Of a stretch of 64,000 nucleotides of DNA, positions 22,145 to 31,586 are shown one piece after another. Within the stretch, counting starts at the first letter, position 1, and each line of letters starts with the position of its first letter. The stretch is from AV40 sp963817335 (GTDB taxonomy: Bacteria; Verrucomicrobiota; Verrucomicrobiia; Chthoniobacterales; UBA10450): contig CAWFNX010000005.1 of the NCBI GenBank assembly GCA_963817335.1, forward strand, positions 1,722,350 through 1,786,349, written 5' to 3'. A program made the translations under genes and the position numbers. Under the pieces are notes generated by a model. The model was not told where the DNA came from. It was given only the letters and a program-made list of their open reading frames with translations, and did not search any database.

Positions 22145-23630
22145 TCAGTCGGTAATTCGGCTTCCCCGTTTTCTCTCAGGACCACGGTCGATCTTATTTC
22201 GCGCGCCAGTCTGAACATTTAACGGTGTGATGTTCCCTCGCGGCGGCGTCGCTGGGGCCGGCGATGACACGGGCAGTGCGCTCCCCGACTTCGATTTTAC
22301 GAGCGAGACGTCCACCGCGTCGATGAAACCGTCGACATTGACATCTTCACGGTAGTTCGACGCGCTGACGGCGTTGCCGGATTGCGATTTGGTCTGACTC
22401 GTGTCGACAGCGTCCACAAAGCCGTCGGCGTTGGTGTCGCCGATCAACACGCTCATCGCGGTCTCGACGTCGCTGATGTTCGTCCCGTCACTGACACTGC
22501 TCAACGTCACAGTGATCGTCTGAACATTGGTGATGCCGGTGAGATTTACCGGTAACAACATTTCCGACCACGGTGAAGTTTGTGACGCTGCCCGTGCCGG
22601 CAGTGACCGTTGCGTTTCGCACCGACACGTTGTTGGTAAACGTGAACACGATCGTGTAATCATTCGTGGCGCCGCCGGAACGGCACTCAATGCCGGGCGA
22701 TCCGCTCGATGGAAGAATCACGTCGAACGTTCCGGCGTTCCCGTGAATTTTTCGCGATACGACACTCATCAACTGCATCACGATCGACTCGATGAATCGT
22801 CGATGGGCTGCGATCTCGGTGGAGTAGAATGCGCTCGGGTTTGGCGCAGCTACCCAAGTCCCGTCACCGCGGTCCACGAATAAACCAGTGGTGTCGAACA
22901 TTGCGGCGTCGAAAGGATTTGTCCCACTGTTTGAAGTGCTAAACGGTCCATCTACCCCGAGATTGATTCCCGCCAGTTCCCAACGGTTGGTCGTTGAATT
23001 GAAAACGAATACAGCGCCGCCGGAATCGCCCGCGGAGAGATGCGCTTCATTTGGCCCCGCACTGTTGTCGAAGGTCGCGCGGACGAGTCTTCCGGAACTT
23101 GGATCCGCATAAATCGATTCCACCGCGTTTGTGCCCCAGCGCTCCACTTCGTCGCTTCCGCCCCAAAGCCAACCTCCAAGATGCGAATCGGTCCCGACGA
23201 AAACGGAATTGCCACGCTGAGTCCCACGACCGAATACAACCAGATTCAAATTCACTTCACTTCCGGGAGCGCTCGAGTAAAGCGGGGCGTGAATCGGAAA
23301 CGTCCCGGCAACCTGCCAGACCTGGAGATCACTCGACGGATCAGGAAAAACCGCGGTCGTGGTGTAACTAGTTCCGTTCAAGGTGAACGTTTGGCCGACT
23401 GCTGCCACCGATGTGTTTGGCCGTGACGAAATAGTTCGACGCGATCGCCGTTCCCAGGAAACTTCCGAACTGCCCCTCGTATTGCCATCCGCTGTTAGCG
23501 AGCGGGCCGGTCGGCGCGGTCGTGTTTGCGCTGGGATCGGCGGTCGTGTCGACCCGTACAAAATGACCGCGCGACTCGGTCCGGTCAAAACGACAATGGC
23601 AATAACTGTAACGAGCGCGCAGCGAAGCAT
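22145..23630 (-). pseudogene. Secreted trypsin-like serine protease with C-terminal dockerin-like repeats, three frameshifts
   Basis: Across frames the product is a signal peptide, then SGWQYEGQFGSFLGTAIASN and YFVTAKHIGG (catalytic His), the Asp region DPSSDLQVWQV, and the nucleophile GDSGGAVF. A short Ig-like segment follows (VRNATVTAGTGSVTNFTVVG), then two EF-hand-like dockerin repeats (DTNADGFVDAVD, DVNVDGFIDAVD). The frame is lost near 23549-23554 (one base missing), regained near 23396-23404 (extra base), and lost again near 22545-22553 (extra G). The catalytic-His segment is thus out of frame. No sorting tail is present; dockerin repeats suggest binding to a partner or calcium. Confidence 0.8.
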
Positions 23631-23700
23631 TGCCTCTAAATAATATATTAACCAGCCGGAGAAAGGCGGAAAAATTCTCCTATGGCCCGTGAGGGTTTTG

Positions 23701-24756
23701 CTATCGATTCACCAACGCGCAGTAAATGTCAGTGAGAATTTCTCGCAAGTCGAAACGCATTTTCCACGCTGGATAGTGGGCCTGGAATTTTCGAACATCA
23801 CTGATCCACCAGATATGGTCGCCAGTGCGATTCGTTTCTTCATAGTGCCACTTCAAATTTCGGCCGCTAATCTCTTCGCATAACTCAATCGCTTCCAGGA
23901 TCGAGCAGTTGGAATGGCGACTTCCACCAATATTGTAAACTTCGCCAGCCCGAGGCGAATCAATGAACTGAATGATTGCTTCAACAAGGTCAAAGCTGTG
24001 GATGTTGTCACGGACCTGTTTGCCTTTATAACCAAAAATCCGATAGGGTTGTCGAGTAACAGCGCATATCATCAAGTAGGAGAGAAATCCATGTAGCTCC
24101 GTGCCGGCATGCGCGGGCCCGGTCAAACAACCCCCGCGAAATGCAACCGTCGGCATTCCAAAATAGCGGCCGTATTCCTGCACCATTAGATCCGCCGCAG
24201 CTTTGGAGCTGCCGAAAAGCGAGTGCTTCGTTTGATCGATACTCATGGATTCAGAGATTCCTGGTTCGAACTCGTGTCCGGGTTCGATCTCCCACCGTTT
24301 AGGCAGCTCACGTAGAGGCAATCGATTGGGGGTGTCGCCATAGACTTTGTTCGTCGATAAAAATACAAACGGCGCTTCTGGACAGAAATTTCGGGCGGCT
24401 TCGAGCAGGTTGAGTGTTCCATTGGCATTGACCGAAAAATCCGTTTGCGGATCGCGCGCTGCCCAATCGTGCGACGGCTGAGACGCGGTGTGCACGACGG
24501 CGGCGATCTGACCACTATGGGCCTTTAGCAAGTCGCTGATCGCATCGGCATTGCGGATGTCGAGATCGTGATGCTGGTAACCAGGAGCGTTCGAAATCAA
24601 ATCGTCACGCGTCTTCTTTGTGGAAGCTTCGCTACCGAAAAATTTGCTCCGCATGTCGTTATCAATCCCGACAACACGGCTTCCTTCCCTCGCAAAACGC
24701 CTGACTGTTTCCGAGCCAATCAATCCGGCCGATCCCGTTACAATGATTGTACGCAC
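23701..24756 (-). CDS. CDP-paratose 2-epimerase-like NAD-dependent epimerase/dehydratase
   Basis: 351 residues, full length. Extended SDR fold: GSAGLIGS near the N-terminus (NAD-binding GxxGxxG), catalytic Ser-Thr in FLSTNKVYGDTPN (about 131-143), with an HSLFGSSKAAAD block taking the usual YxxxK place. Blocks TASQPSHDWAARDPQTDFSV, RGGCLTGPAHAGTELHGFL and GKQVRDNIHSFD are diagnostic of CDP-tyvelose/paratose 2-epimerases. The usual substrate is CDP-paratose. The partner CDP-sugar genes (RfbF/G/H/S type) are not in the window, so the real substrate may be another nucleotide sugar. It is the only clearly polysaccharide-related gene in its immediate surroundings. Confidence 0.85.
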   Translation of the reverse strand: MRTIIVTGSAGLIGSETVRRFAREGSRVVGIDNDMRSKFFGSEASTKKTRDDLISNAPGYQHHDLDIRNADAISDLLKAHSGQIAAVVHTASQPSHDWAARDPQTDFSVNANGTLNLLEAARNFCPEAPFVFLSTNKVYGDTPNRLPLRELPKRWEIEPGHEFEPGISESMSIDQTKHSLFGSSKAAADLMVQEYGRYFGMPTVAFRGGCLTGPAHAGTELHGFLSYLMICAVTRQPYRIFGYKGKQVRDNIHSFDLVEAIIQFIDSPRAGEVYNIGGSRHSNCSILEAIELCEEISGRNLKWHYEETNRTGDHIWWISDVRKFQAHYPAWKMRFDLREILTDIYCALVNR

Positions 24757-24790
24757 TATGAAAAGTTTACTTCAGATTACTCACTTCTGA

Positions 24791-24943
24791 CTAAAATGTG
24801 ACCCAGCCTTTCGAGCGTTTACGCATCCGGCGTTTTCGCAGATACAGGCGGAGACGAAGAGCTCCGACCACGACGAATGCCGTGATAGCAATGATCGCGA
24901 GCACTTGAAGCAGAGGATCGAGTTTTGCGAACGCGTCAAACAT
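24791..24943 (-). CDS. Very small single-pass membrane protein
   Basis: About 50 residues from ATG 24943. One hydrophobic segment (LLQVLAIIAITAFVVVGAL, about residues 10-28) is followed by a strongly basic tail (YLRKRRMRKRSKG). This is a plausible inner-membrane small protein with the basic tail in the cytoplasm. No family recognised. An in-frame start at 24979 would add 12 residues. It lies between the epimerase and the TPR gene on the same strand. Confidence 0.5.
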   Translation of the reverse strand: MFDAFAKLDPLLQVLAIIAITAFVVVGALRLRLYLRKRRMRKRSKGWVTF

Positions 24944-25117
24944 TTGCGAGCATACGACTACAACAATGTCGCAATCCAAAAGTTTAGCACAAGTGAGGGT
25001 CCGGTAAAAGTTATATGGCGGGTTTGGGGCAACTTCACAGATTAGAGGCCTGATCGAAGATCCAAAGGATTAGAGCGATTGTTATGCCTCAACCGAAGGG
25101 GAGTGAGAAAACGCCGC

Positions 25118-26908
25118 CTACAAATCGACGATAAGGGCGCGCTCTTCGGGAAGAAGTTTGTCAATGGGAATGAGCTTGAATTCTTGCTTTGCGTCTGCCG
25201 TTTGACCCGATGCTGCCAGCACCGCTACGTGCACCGCTACGCTCGAGGCGCTCAGGGCGTTGGGTGGCACGGTCAGATTGGTGTAGAGCGCCAGCGCGTC
25301 GTGGGGACGATTCTGTTTGAGCAGCGCGAGCGCGAGCAAAGTTCGATGCGGCAGACTGGCCGGCTCCTGCCGCACCAGGGTTTCGGCAAGCGATTCGATG
25401 GATTTTAGCTCGTTGGAATCGGGTTTGGTGTCAGGCGGCAAAAGCAGTAATCGGGCGTAGGCTTCGTCGTTTTGCAATGCAGTGTCGTTAGGCCACAGCT
25501 TCAAAAGCTCGGTCAGGATGGCGTGGGCCCGTTTCGTGTCGCCAAGCCCATAAACTGCGCGCAATCGGCCCAGCTGCGCCGCCCGCAATTTGGGCGACAC
25601 CGCCACGGCCGCCTCGTAGGCAGTCGCAGCTACTTGATGAACGCCATTCTTCTCGGCGTAGTTCCCGAGGGTGAGCAGTTTACTCAGGTCGCCGGCCGCG
25701 TCTTGGATCGCGCGCTGCCAATTGTTATCGGCGCCCTGTTGCTGGCCCTGCTGGGCATAACAACGAGCCAGGTACATATGTTGAATCACGGGATCTAGCG
25801 GGAACCGCTCGTTCTCCAAAATTTTCCGGATACTGTCCCAGCGATTGAGCGCACCCAGAGCATCGACGTGCTGAAGAAATAGTTCGCGTGTTTGGGTAGC
25901 GCGCTCAAGGGGAAGGACGTCAAGCGCGCGTTGGTATTTACCATTTCGATAGAGCCAAGCGGCGAGCGCCAAAAGTTCCTCGTTGCTGCCGTTCTTCCAG
26001 CGATCAATCGTGCGCTGCTCGATTTGCTCGCGCTGGTCGGGATGCTGCGAAATCTCCACGTCCACCGCCAGTAACTTATGCGCCGGCGTGGCCAGCGGGT
26101 GATTGTTAATCCTGGCCACAAGTTCCCCAGCCGGCAGCGGCGGAGGCGAATCTTTTGCGCCGGGCGAGGGAGTCAAGACGCGTTGCGCCAAAACGACGAG
26201 CGCTTTCAGTGCGACATCGTCGTCACCTTGAGCAATTTCTACGAGCCGCGCGCCAACCTGCTTGGGATCGCCGACCAAACTTGCTCCTCCATTTTGGAGA
26301 ACGTTGTCCAGAGCAATGGTGGCTCGCAATTGATCCTGACGCGTTGTCCCCGGATCGGCCAACACTTGCTCGGCAAACTTACTCACTTTATCAAACTCTC
26401 GTTGGCGCGTCGCCACTTCGGCCGCGAGAAGGAGATCGGTTGGCGTCGGTTTCCCATCGGGCGTGCCAAGCAATTTTCGAACCGCTTCTTGGGCTGCGGG
26501 AGTGTCATTCGCCTGAAGCGCAACGTCGGCTTCTTCCCGCAAGTCTTCTCGAGTAAGGGAAGTTTTGGAGGCGAGGTCCTTCCAAAAAGTGAGCGCATCG
26601 CCTTGTCCGGCGCGAGAAAGAAGAAGCGCTACCGCCCGAATGGCCTGTGGCTCATCCGGTCGAAGTTGATAGGCCGCGGTAGCTTCGTCTCGTGCCTGAC
26701 TCCACTTCTGTTGATCGATAAAAACGAAAGCCTGTCGAGCGTGACGCCGCGCCTGCAAACCGCGAATGGCATTACGCGCCGGTTTAATGGTCAGGACGCC
26801 GGCCACAAGCAAAAGTAAGACTGCCAAGGCGATGATCAGGATGCGGCGACGCCCGCGGCGCCGAAGGAGCAGCTCCTCTGGGGTAAGCAGAAAATCGGCT
26901 TCTGACAT
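25118..26908 (-). CDS. Membrane-anchored TPR-repeat protein, likely part of the exosortase unit
   Basis: 596 residues. The N-terminus has LTPEELLLRRRGRRR, then one membrane segment (about 22-42). The remainder is helical repeats in TPR style (for example ARQAFVFIDQQKWSQARDEA, AATAYEAAVAVSPKLRAAQL, LALALLKQNRPHDALALYTN), reaching the C-terminus. Exosortase/EPS loci commonly carry a large TPR protein (PrsT-like in other lineages), thought to act in polysaccharide export or assembly. It lies 32 nt downstream of the exosortase gene on the same strand, so co-transcription is likely. Confidence 0.85.
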   Translation of the reverse strand: MSEADFLLTPEELLLRRRGRRRILIIALAVLLLLVAGVLTIKPARNAIRGLQARRHARQAFVFIDQQKWSQARDEATAAYQLRPDEPQAIRAVALLLSRAGQGDALTFWKDLASKTSLTREDLREEADVALQANDTPAAQEAVRKLLGTPDGKPTPTDLLLAAEVATRQREFDKVSKFAEQVLADPGTTRQDQLRATIALDNVLQNGGASLVGDPKQVGARLVEIAQGDDDVALKALVVLAQRVLTPSPGAKDSPPPLPAGELVARINNHPLATPAHKLLAVDVEISQHPDQREQIEQRTIDRWKNGSNEELLALAAWLYRNGKYQRALDVLPLERATQTRELFLQHVDALGALNRWDSIRKILENERFPLDPVIQHMYLARCYAQQGQQQGADNNWQRAIQDAAGDLSKLLTLGNYAEKNGVHQVAATAYEAAVAVSPKLRAAQLGRLRAVYGLGDTKRAHAILTELLKLWPNDTALQNDEAYARLLLLPPDTKPDSNELKSIESLAETLVRQEPASLPHRTLLALALLKQNRPHDALALYTNLTVPPNALSASSVAVHVAVLAASGQTADAKQEFKLIPIDKLLPEERALIVDL

Positions 26909-26940
26909 TTCTTGCCTAAGCGTCTCCGACTTTCATCCCG

Positions 26941-28548
26941 CTAATTTGCTGGCGCGATCAATTTTGGAACCAGCTCGGCAAATTCCTGCTCTACCTTGGC
27001 GTCGTCAGCCTGGGGCGGGGGCACGATGATGATTTCGAGGACTTGCTGGCCACGATTGCGGATTCCGTTCCGGACAACACGCCAGCGGTCCGCTAAGTCC
27101 CAATTTGAATACAAACCAGCGTTAGCGGCAGCACCGGTTTCTGTTTCATGCGCTACGTCTTCGTGCAGGGTAAAGAACGCGTGGGCACGAAGCGGCTGTC
27201 CATTGCTGTTTTGTTTGACGAAATCAAAGCGCTGAAAAGGCAGCGACCTATTGGAGTTGATGGCGTAAGTCTCAAGCTGACCGGAGCCCATTTGGGTCCA
27301 GCCGGCCGCAGGCAAACAAATGTCCGGGCGATGGGCGCGGGCCCGCAAAATCGTGCCGCTTCCTGGGTTCCAACGGAAAAAGAAAAGATAAGCAGCGCCG
27401 GGACGCAACCCAGGCTGGCCATTTTGAGCAAACGTCCACATCACTTCGCGGCCGGAATCAAACCGCAGCTGCTGACGCACTTCGTTGTCGATCTTGATCT
27501 CTCGATAGCCTGGCGCGCTTTCCGGCCAACGCACGGACCACCCGGCTCGAGCGATCAGATTTCGTTCATGAATCCGATACCAACACTCGGCGCCAATCTC
27601 GACTGCGATGACCCAAAGGAGTAACGCAACAACCGGGAGATATAAGATAGAAGGGAGAATTGGGAAATCGCCAGATTTCGGACTCCTGGCTTCTTCGTTT
27701 CGTGCTGTTTTCCAGCCCGACGCAATCCACATCGTGCCGATAAAAACCAAAACGACAACCCCGTAACCCGCCAGGTCGTGCCAGTGACTGATCGCTGCTA
27801 GGTCACGAAACGATCCAATCCAGACCAAAAGAGTGGCCCTCAGGAAATTTGCGACAAGGGCAATCGCAAGTGCGCCGGCGATGAGCACCAGTCGGGGAAC
27901 AAGTTTCAGCCGCCTTAACTCGCCAAATAGTAAGCCAATCATCAGCGATGTCTGCAGCGAACGCACACCGCTGCACGCCTCGTTTACTCCCACTAGCCCG
28001 CGCGGAAGGCGGATCAGGTTGCCCTCCACCTGGGCTGGGACTCCGAAAAGCCCGAGCGTTTCCGCCGCGCTTGCCGCGATCACGCGCATGAGGTTTTGCA
28101 CAATTGGTCCTTCGATCGGCGTGATCCATGGCACGGCAACAAAGAAAAAAAGAACCGGAAAACTAAAATGGCGGAGCCAGGAGCCGCCTCCGATGAGGTA
28201 AATGAGCGACAAAGTAATCGTCGCGACAGCTCCCATATGCGCCCAGCCCAGCGGCCGCCAATCGGCGCTACCGATTTCAAACACGCGCAACGGCAACAGG
28301 ATTAGTGCCGCGCAAACCATGAGAAGTCCGGCGGCAAATTTCCAAACTGGAGGCGTCGGTTTCGGTCGATCCTCCCACCGCAGCCAAAACAAATAGGCCG
28401 CGAAAAACGGAACGAACCACCCGTAATTATATTGTTCGTTGAAACTCCATTCCGCACTCAAATGACGGCAACAAACGAACCACAAGATGCCGAGGAGCAA
28501 TGCGAAAAGGACGCTCAGCAGCCGGCTGGGCGCCCGATCAATTGCCAT
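26941..28548 (-). CDS. Exosortase with fused C-terminal EpsI-like domain
   Basis: About 535 residues from ATG 28548; a TTG at 28608 would extend it by 20. About eight membrane helices lie in residues 8-290. The catalytic residues are present: Cys192 in NEACSGVRSLQ, Arg237 in NFLRA, and His at 255-257 in HWHDLAG. Exosortases cut PEP-CTERM-type tails and attach the proteins to the envelope, in partnership with EPS production. The C-terminal 230 residues carry the EpsI-type motif RPDICLPAAGW and are periplasmic; elsewhere EpsI may be a separate protein or a fusion. It stands directly opposite the start of the EPS locus, with diverging promoters in the gap 28549-29433. Confidence 0.93.
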   Translation of the reverse strand: MAIDRAPSRLLSVLFALLLGILWFVCCRHLSAEWSFNEQYNYGWFVPFFAAYLFWLRWEDRPKPTPPVWKFAAGLLMVCAALILLPLRVFEIGSADWRPLGWAHMGAVATITLSLIYLIGGGSWLRHFSFPVLFFFVAVPWITPIEGPIVQNLMRVIAASAAETLGLFGVPAQVEGNLIRLPRGLVGVNEACSGVRSLQTSLMIGLLFGELRRLKLVPRLVLIAGALAIALVANFLRATLLVWIGSFRDLAAISHWHDLAGYGVVVLVFIGTMWIASGWKTARNEEARSPKSGDFPILPSILYLPVVALLLWVIAVEIGAECWYRIHERNLIARAGWSVRWPESAPGYREIKIDNEVRQQLRFDSGREVMWTFAQNGQPGLRPGAAYLFFFRWNPGSGTILRARAHRPDICLPAAGWTQMGSGQLETYAINSNRSLPFQRFDFVKQNSNGQPLRAHAFFTLHEDVAHETETGAAANAGLYSNWDLADRWRVVRNGIRNRGQQVLEIIIVPPPQADDAKVEQEFAELVPKLIAPAN

Positions 28549-28906
28549 CAAGTTTGGATTGATTTCCGTTATCGCGGGCTGCGTGGACAAGCTATCAACA
28601 TATAACAAATCAAATTTCCACGAAAACGAATTTAAGTTTTCGCCTTCCCAACCGGAAGGCTCTTAACGCAGTCAATATTCAAAACGGCGGATTTCTGTTC
28701 GTCCGGGTTACCGCGAAGCCAGTGGCAGCTTTTGTAGACGAAAATGGAGGTGTTGGGGTTGGAAAGCCTTTCGTTTAAATCGGGAGGCTCCTTCAATTTC
28801 TGCGACTGGCCAGAGTTGCGCAGCTCTGGGTTAGCCCAATTCAGCCCGTTCGAGCGTGAACTCCTAATCTGCATCGGCACAAGGGGATACGACGATCAGG
28901 CTTGGT

Positions 28907-28923
28907 GCCCCCGGGGGCTTTTT
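28907..28923 (+). other. GC palindrome followed by T-run
   Basis: GCCCCCGGGGGC then TTTTT. Only a short stem is possible because the palindrome has no loop, and no plus-strand gene ends before it. Could be a weak terminator or antiterminator shielding the EPS promoter from upstream transcription. Confidence 0.3.
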
Positions 28924-28976
28924 GTGCCTGCACTGCCCGCCGCCGCCTCACCCTAATAACACCTTCACCGGAAGAA

Positions 28977-29006
28977 TTGTCTTGTCTAACTACTGTAAAT
29001 TATAAT
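28977..29006 (+). promoter_or_regulatory. Sigma-70-like promoter candidate for the EPS locus
   Basis: TTGTCT (28977-28982), an 18-nt spacer, then the perfect TATAAT (29001-29006). Predicted start of transcription is near 29013, leaving a leader of about 420 nt before the first EPS gene. It is the best promoter-like match in the 28549-29433 gap. Confidence 0.5.
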
Positions 29007-29043
29007 ACGCCTAGACTGTGCGAACGCGTCGATTAGGGCGACC

Positions 29044-29058
29044 GCTCCCCCCGGGAGC
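29044..29058 (+). other. Leader hairpin GCTCCC-CCC-GGGAGC
   Basis: Perfect 6-bp stem with a 3-nt loop about 30 nt after the predicted transcription start of the EPS locus. The remainder of the leader (29059-29433) shows no gene and no riboswitch class that was recognised. Confidence 0.4.
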
Positions 29059-29433
29059 AAATGCGCTGGGCCAGGCATTGATGACCCGGAGTTTTCATGA
29101 TTAACGGAACGAGCGCATGCGTGCACAACTTAAGTCAATGCGTGAGGAAAGTCTCCTTCCTCCAACCTCTAGAATAAAAGTCTTGGGCGCCATCAATTGC
29201 CGCGCCGGGCTTGGGCCGGCGGATGAATGGTACCGGAGTGATTACGATCCCCCGAATGCGCACTTGTAACGAACGAATTGGGCAGACGCGACCCGGTGTC
29301 TTTTTGGGCGACTTCAAAGATTTGCCGCTCCGCTGCAAGTCGAGTGACTATGTTCGTTTAAATGTACTAGGAAGATTTGAAAGATTCGGTGGATCGAGCC
29401 CATAACGGGAGTTGGTGTTAGGGAGTTCGGGGC

Positions 29434-30477
29434 GTGGCAAAAACGCCTCGAGCAGAAAAATTGAGTGAAGCAAGGCCTGAAATAAAGGGACGCGACCAAG
29501 GGCGGCAGCTTGCCTTAATCGGAAGCATTTCTACTCCTGCCAGGATTTTCGTTTGGCAGGAGCACTATCGCAGTCGGAACAATAGGGCGAATTCTATTTT
29601 GAAAAGGTTTCAACAACCCGCTTTTGCTGCATCTCTAAAGGCGGCGGCAGCAGCCTCGGCAAGAATTGCGGTTAGCCGAGGGGTCGGTTACGAGCATCGA
29701 TCAAAACGCCACCATTCTCGACTTGCTGTCACTGAAGAGGTCGGCGGATTTCCGTTCTGGAAGAGGGCGTTAGATATTACGCTTATTCTTCTCACTTTGC
29801 CGATTTGGTTACCACTCATGACGTGCATCACTTTGTGGGTTAAGGCTGTGTCTCGTGGTCCGGTTTTTTACCGTCAACAACGGATCGGCTTTCGCGGAGC
29901 CTGCTTCCTCATCTTCAAATTCAGAACGATGCGGGTAAATGCGGAGACCCGAACCCACGAAGATTATTTCGCCAGCTTGATGCGCTCCGAGGCTCCGATG
30001 ACCAAACTTGATGCGGCCGGAGATCCTCGTCTCATTCCGGGAGCGCGCTTTCTTCGGGCGAGCGGGCTCGATGAGCTACCCCAGATTTTCAACGTTCTTC
30101 GGGGGGACATGAGTCTGGTTGGACCACGTCCTTGTCTACCGTGCGAATTTAATCGTTACGAGCAGTGGCAGCAAAGGCGGGTTAATGCGCCTCCTGGGCT
30201 GACCGGCTACTGGCAGGTCAATGGCAAGAATGAGACGACTTTTAATCAGATGATGTTCATGGATTTGTTTTATATCGACAAAATGTCGATCTGGTTCGAT
30301 CTCGGTGTCATTTTGAAGACGATCCCCGTCTTACTTTTCGAAACTATCGAAGCTTTAAAGCGATATCGCTCCCGCCACACTTCTCACTCGGTGCGCAGCA
30401 TTCCGCAATCGATTCCAGCGATTTCTAGCCACAACGGCGCACACCAATCAAGCCGGAACGGTGCACCCCCCAAATGA
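29434..30477 (+). CDS. Polyprenyl-phosphate sugar-1-phosphate transferase (initiating enzyme of the EPS locus)
   Basis: 347 residues, GTG start. About 105 N-terminal residues are unrecognised and basic. One re-entrant or membrane helix follows (LDITLILLTLPIWLPLMTCI, about 110-130), then the catalytic domain of the bacterial sugar transferase family: KFRTM (about 163), GLDELPQIFNVLRGDMSLVG then PRP (about 209-231), and PPGLTGYWQVNGK. It transfers a hexose-1-phosphate to undecaprenyl phosphate, starting the repeat unit. Only one helix is present, as in the short PglC-type rather than the five-helix WbaP type. The stop overlaps the next start (ATGA). Confidence 0.92.
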   Translation: MAKTPRAEKLSEARPEIKGRDQGRQLALIGSISTPARIFVWQEHYRSRNNRANSILKRFQQPAFAASLKAAAAASARIAVSRGVGYEHRSKRHHSRLAVTEEVGGFPFWKRALDITLILLTLPIWLPLMTCITLWVKAVSRGPVFYRQQRIGFRGACFLIFKFRTMRVNAETRTHEDYFASLMRSEAPMTKLDAAGDPRLIPGARFLRASGLDELPQIFNVLRGDMSLVGPRPCLPCEFNRYEQWQQRRVNAPPGLTGYWQVNGKNETTFNQMMFMDLFYIDKMSIWFDLGVILKTIPVLLFETIEALKRYRSRHTSHSVRSIPQSIPAISSHNGAHQSSRNGAPPK

Positions 30478-31568
30478 CAAAACGAAATATTTCAATCGGG
30501 ATCGTAGGTTGCGGGTATTGGGGACCACTGCTCCTCCGCAACTTTGTCAATCTGCCTGATTGTAGTGTTCGAGTGGTTTGTGATGCCAGCGAAGCCAGGT
30601 TAAAACACGTTCGAGCTCTTTACCCGTCCATTCCGTGTGTCACTGATTACGACAGATTGTTTGCAGACTTCGACTTGGACGCGATTGTTATTGCGACGCC
30701 GGTAAAATGGCATTACCCGCTGGCTAAGGCGAGCCTGCTCGCCGGTAAACACACCTTTATTGAGAAGCCAATGGCAGCTTCGTCCGTCGAGTGTGAGGAG
30801 TTGATCAGTCTGTCGGAAAGCCGCGGCGTAACTCTCATGGTTGATCACACCTTTTTATATTCTGCTGCCGTCCGAAAGATCGTCGAGATTGTCGACGCCG
30901 GTGATATTGGCGACATTCGCTACATTAATTCGCGCCGACTCAACTTGGGGCTATTCCAAAAGGACATCAATGTGACATGGGATTTGGCCCCACATGATAT
31001 CTCGATCATTCTTCATGTCTTGGGTGAATTTCCGGTGTCAGTGAACTGCCAGGGGAACGCCCACGTGGCCGCCCAGGTTGAAGACGTCACCAACATGTCG
31101 TTAATGTTTCGCCACAAACGCTTCGCGACCATTCAAAGTAGCTGGCTAGAACCCCGCAAGATCCGTGAGATGACGATTGTCGGTAGTCGTCGCATGATTG
31201 TTTATGACGACTTACAAACCCATGAGAAGATAAAAGTTTATGATGTGCGAGTGGAGCGACCACCTCATTATGATACCTTCGCCGAGTTCCAGTACTCTTA
31301 TCATTATGGCGACAGCTACATCCCGCATCTGCATCAGGAAGAACCGCTCAAGGCAGTTTGCCAGCACTTTTTAGAGTGCATCGAAACTGGTGCAACTCCG
31401 ATAACGAGCGGCCGATCAGGCTTTGAGCTCGTTCGAGTGTTAGAGGCGGCGTCTGCTTCTTTGAAAGCAAACGGTGCACCGATCAACTTTGTGCCGCCGG
31501 TCGATCACCTCGCATTCGGTAAGCACGCAGCTACCGATCCCGGGAATGCAGCCGCGTTTGCCAGCTAG
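30474..31568 (+). CDS. Gfo/Idh/MocA-family NAD(P)-dependent sugar dehydrogenase, copy 1
   Basis: 364 residues. N-terminal Rossmann fold with GCGYWGPLLLRNF (about 10-22) and the family EKPMA motif (about 98-102), followed by the MVDHTFLYSAAVRK block. Family members of this subgroup (WbpB/WlbA-like) oxidise C3 of UDP-N-acetylglucosaminuronic acid. It is followed by a DegT aminotransferase, the usual next step. A paralogue at 41705-42724 shares the whole architecture (GCGYWGPNLLRNF, EKPLA, GHTFIYNAAVR). Overlaps the preceding gene by 4 nt. Confidence 0.88.
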   Translation: MTKRNISIGIVGCGYWGPLLLRNFVNLPDCSVRVVCDASEARLKHVRALYPSIPCVTDYDRLFADFDLDAIVIATPVKWHYPLAKASLLAGKHTFIEKPMAASSVECEELISLSESRGVTLMVDHTFLYSAAVRKIVEIVDAGDIGDIRYINSRRLNLGLFQKDINVTWDLAPHDISIILHVLGEFPVSVNCQGNAHVAAQVEDVTNMSLMFRHKRFATIQSSWLEPRKIREMTIVGSRRMIVYDDLQTHEKIKVYDVRVERPPHYDTFAEFQYSYHYGDSYIPHLHQEEPLKAVCQHFLECIETGATPITSGRSGFELVRVLEAASASLKANGAPINFVPPVDHLAFGKHAATDPGNAAAFAS

Positions 31569-31586
31569 CTCGCATCAAGTTTAGCA

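Noticed and set aside
28632..28880. Minus-strand open frame of 82 codons in the exosortase/EPS gap
   Set aside because: No recognisable pattern, no ribosome site and no conserved-looking core; the stretch is more likely leader or spacer.
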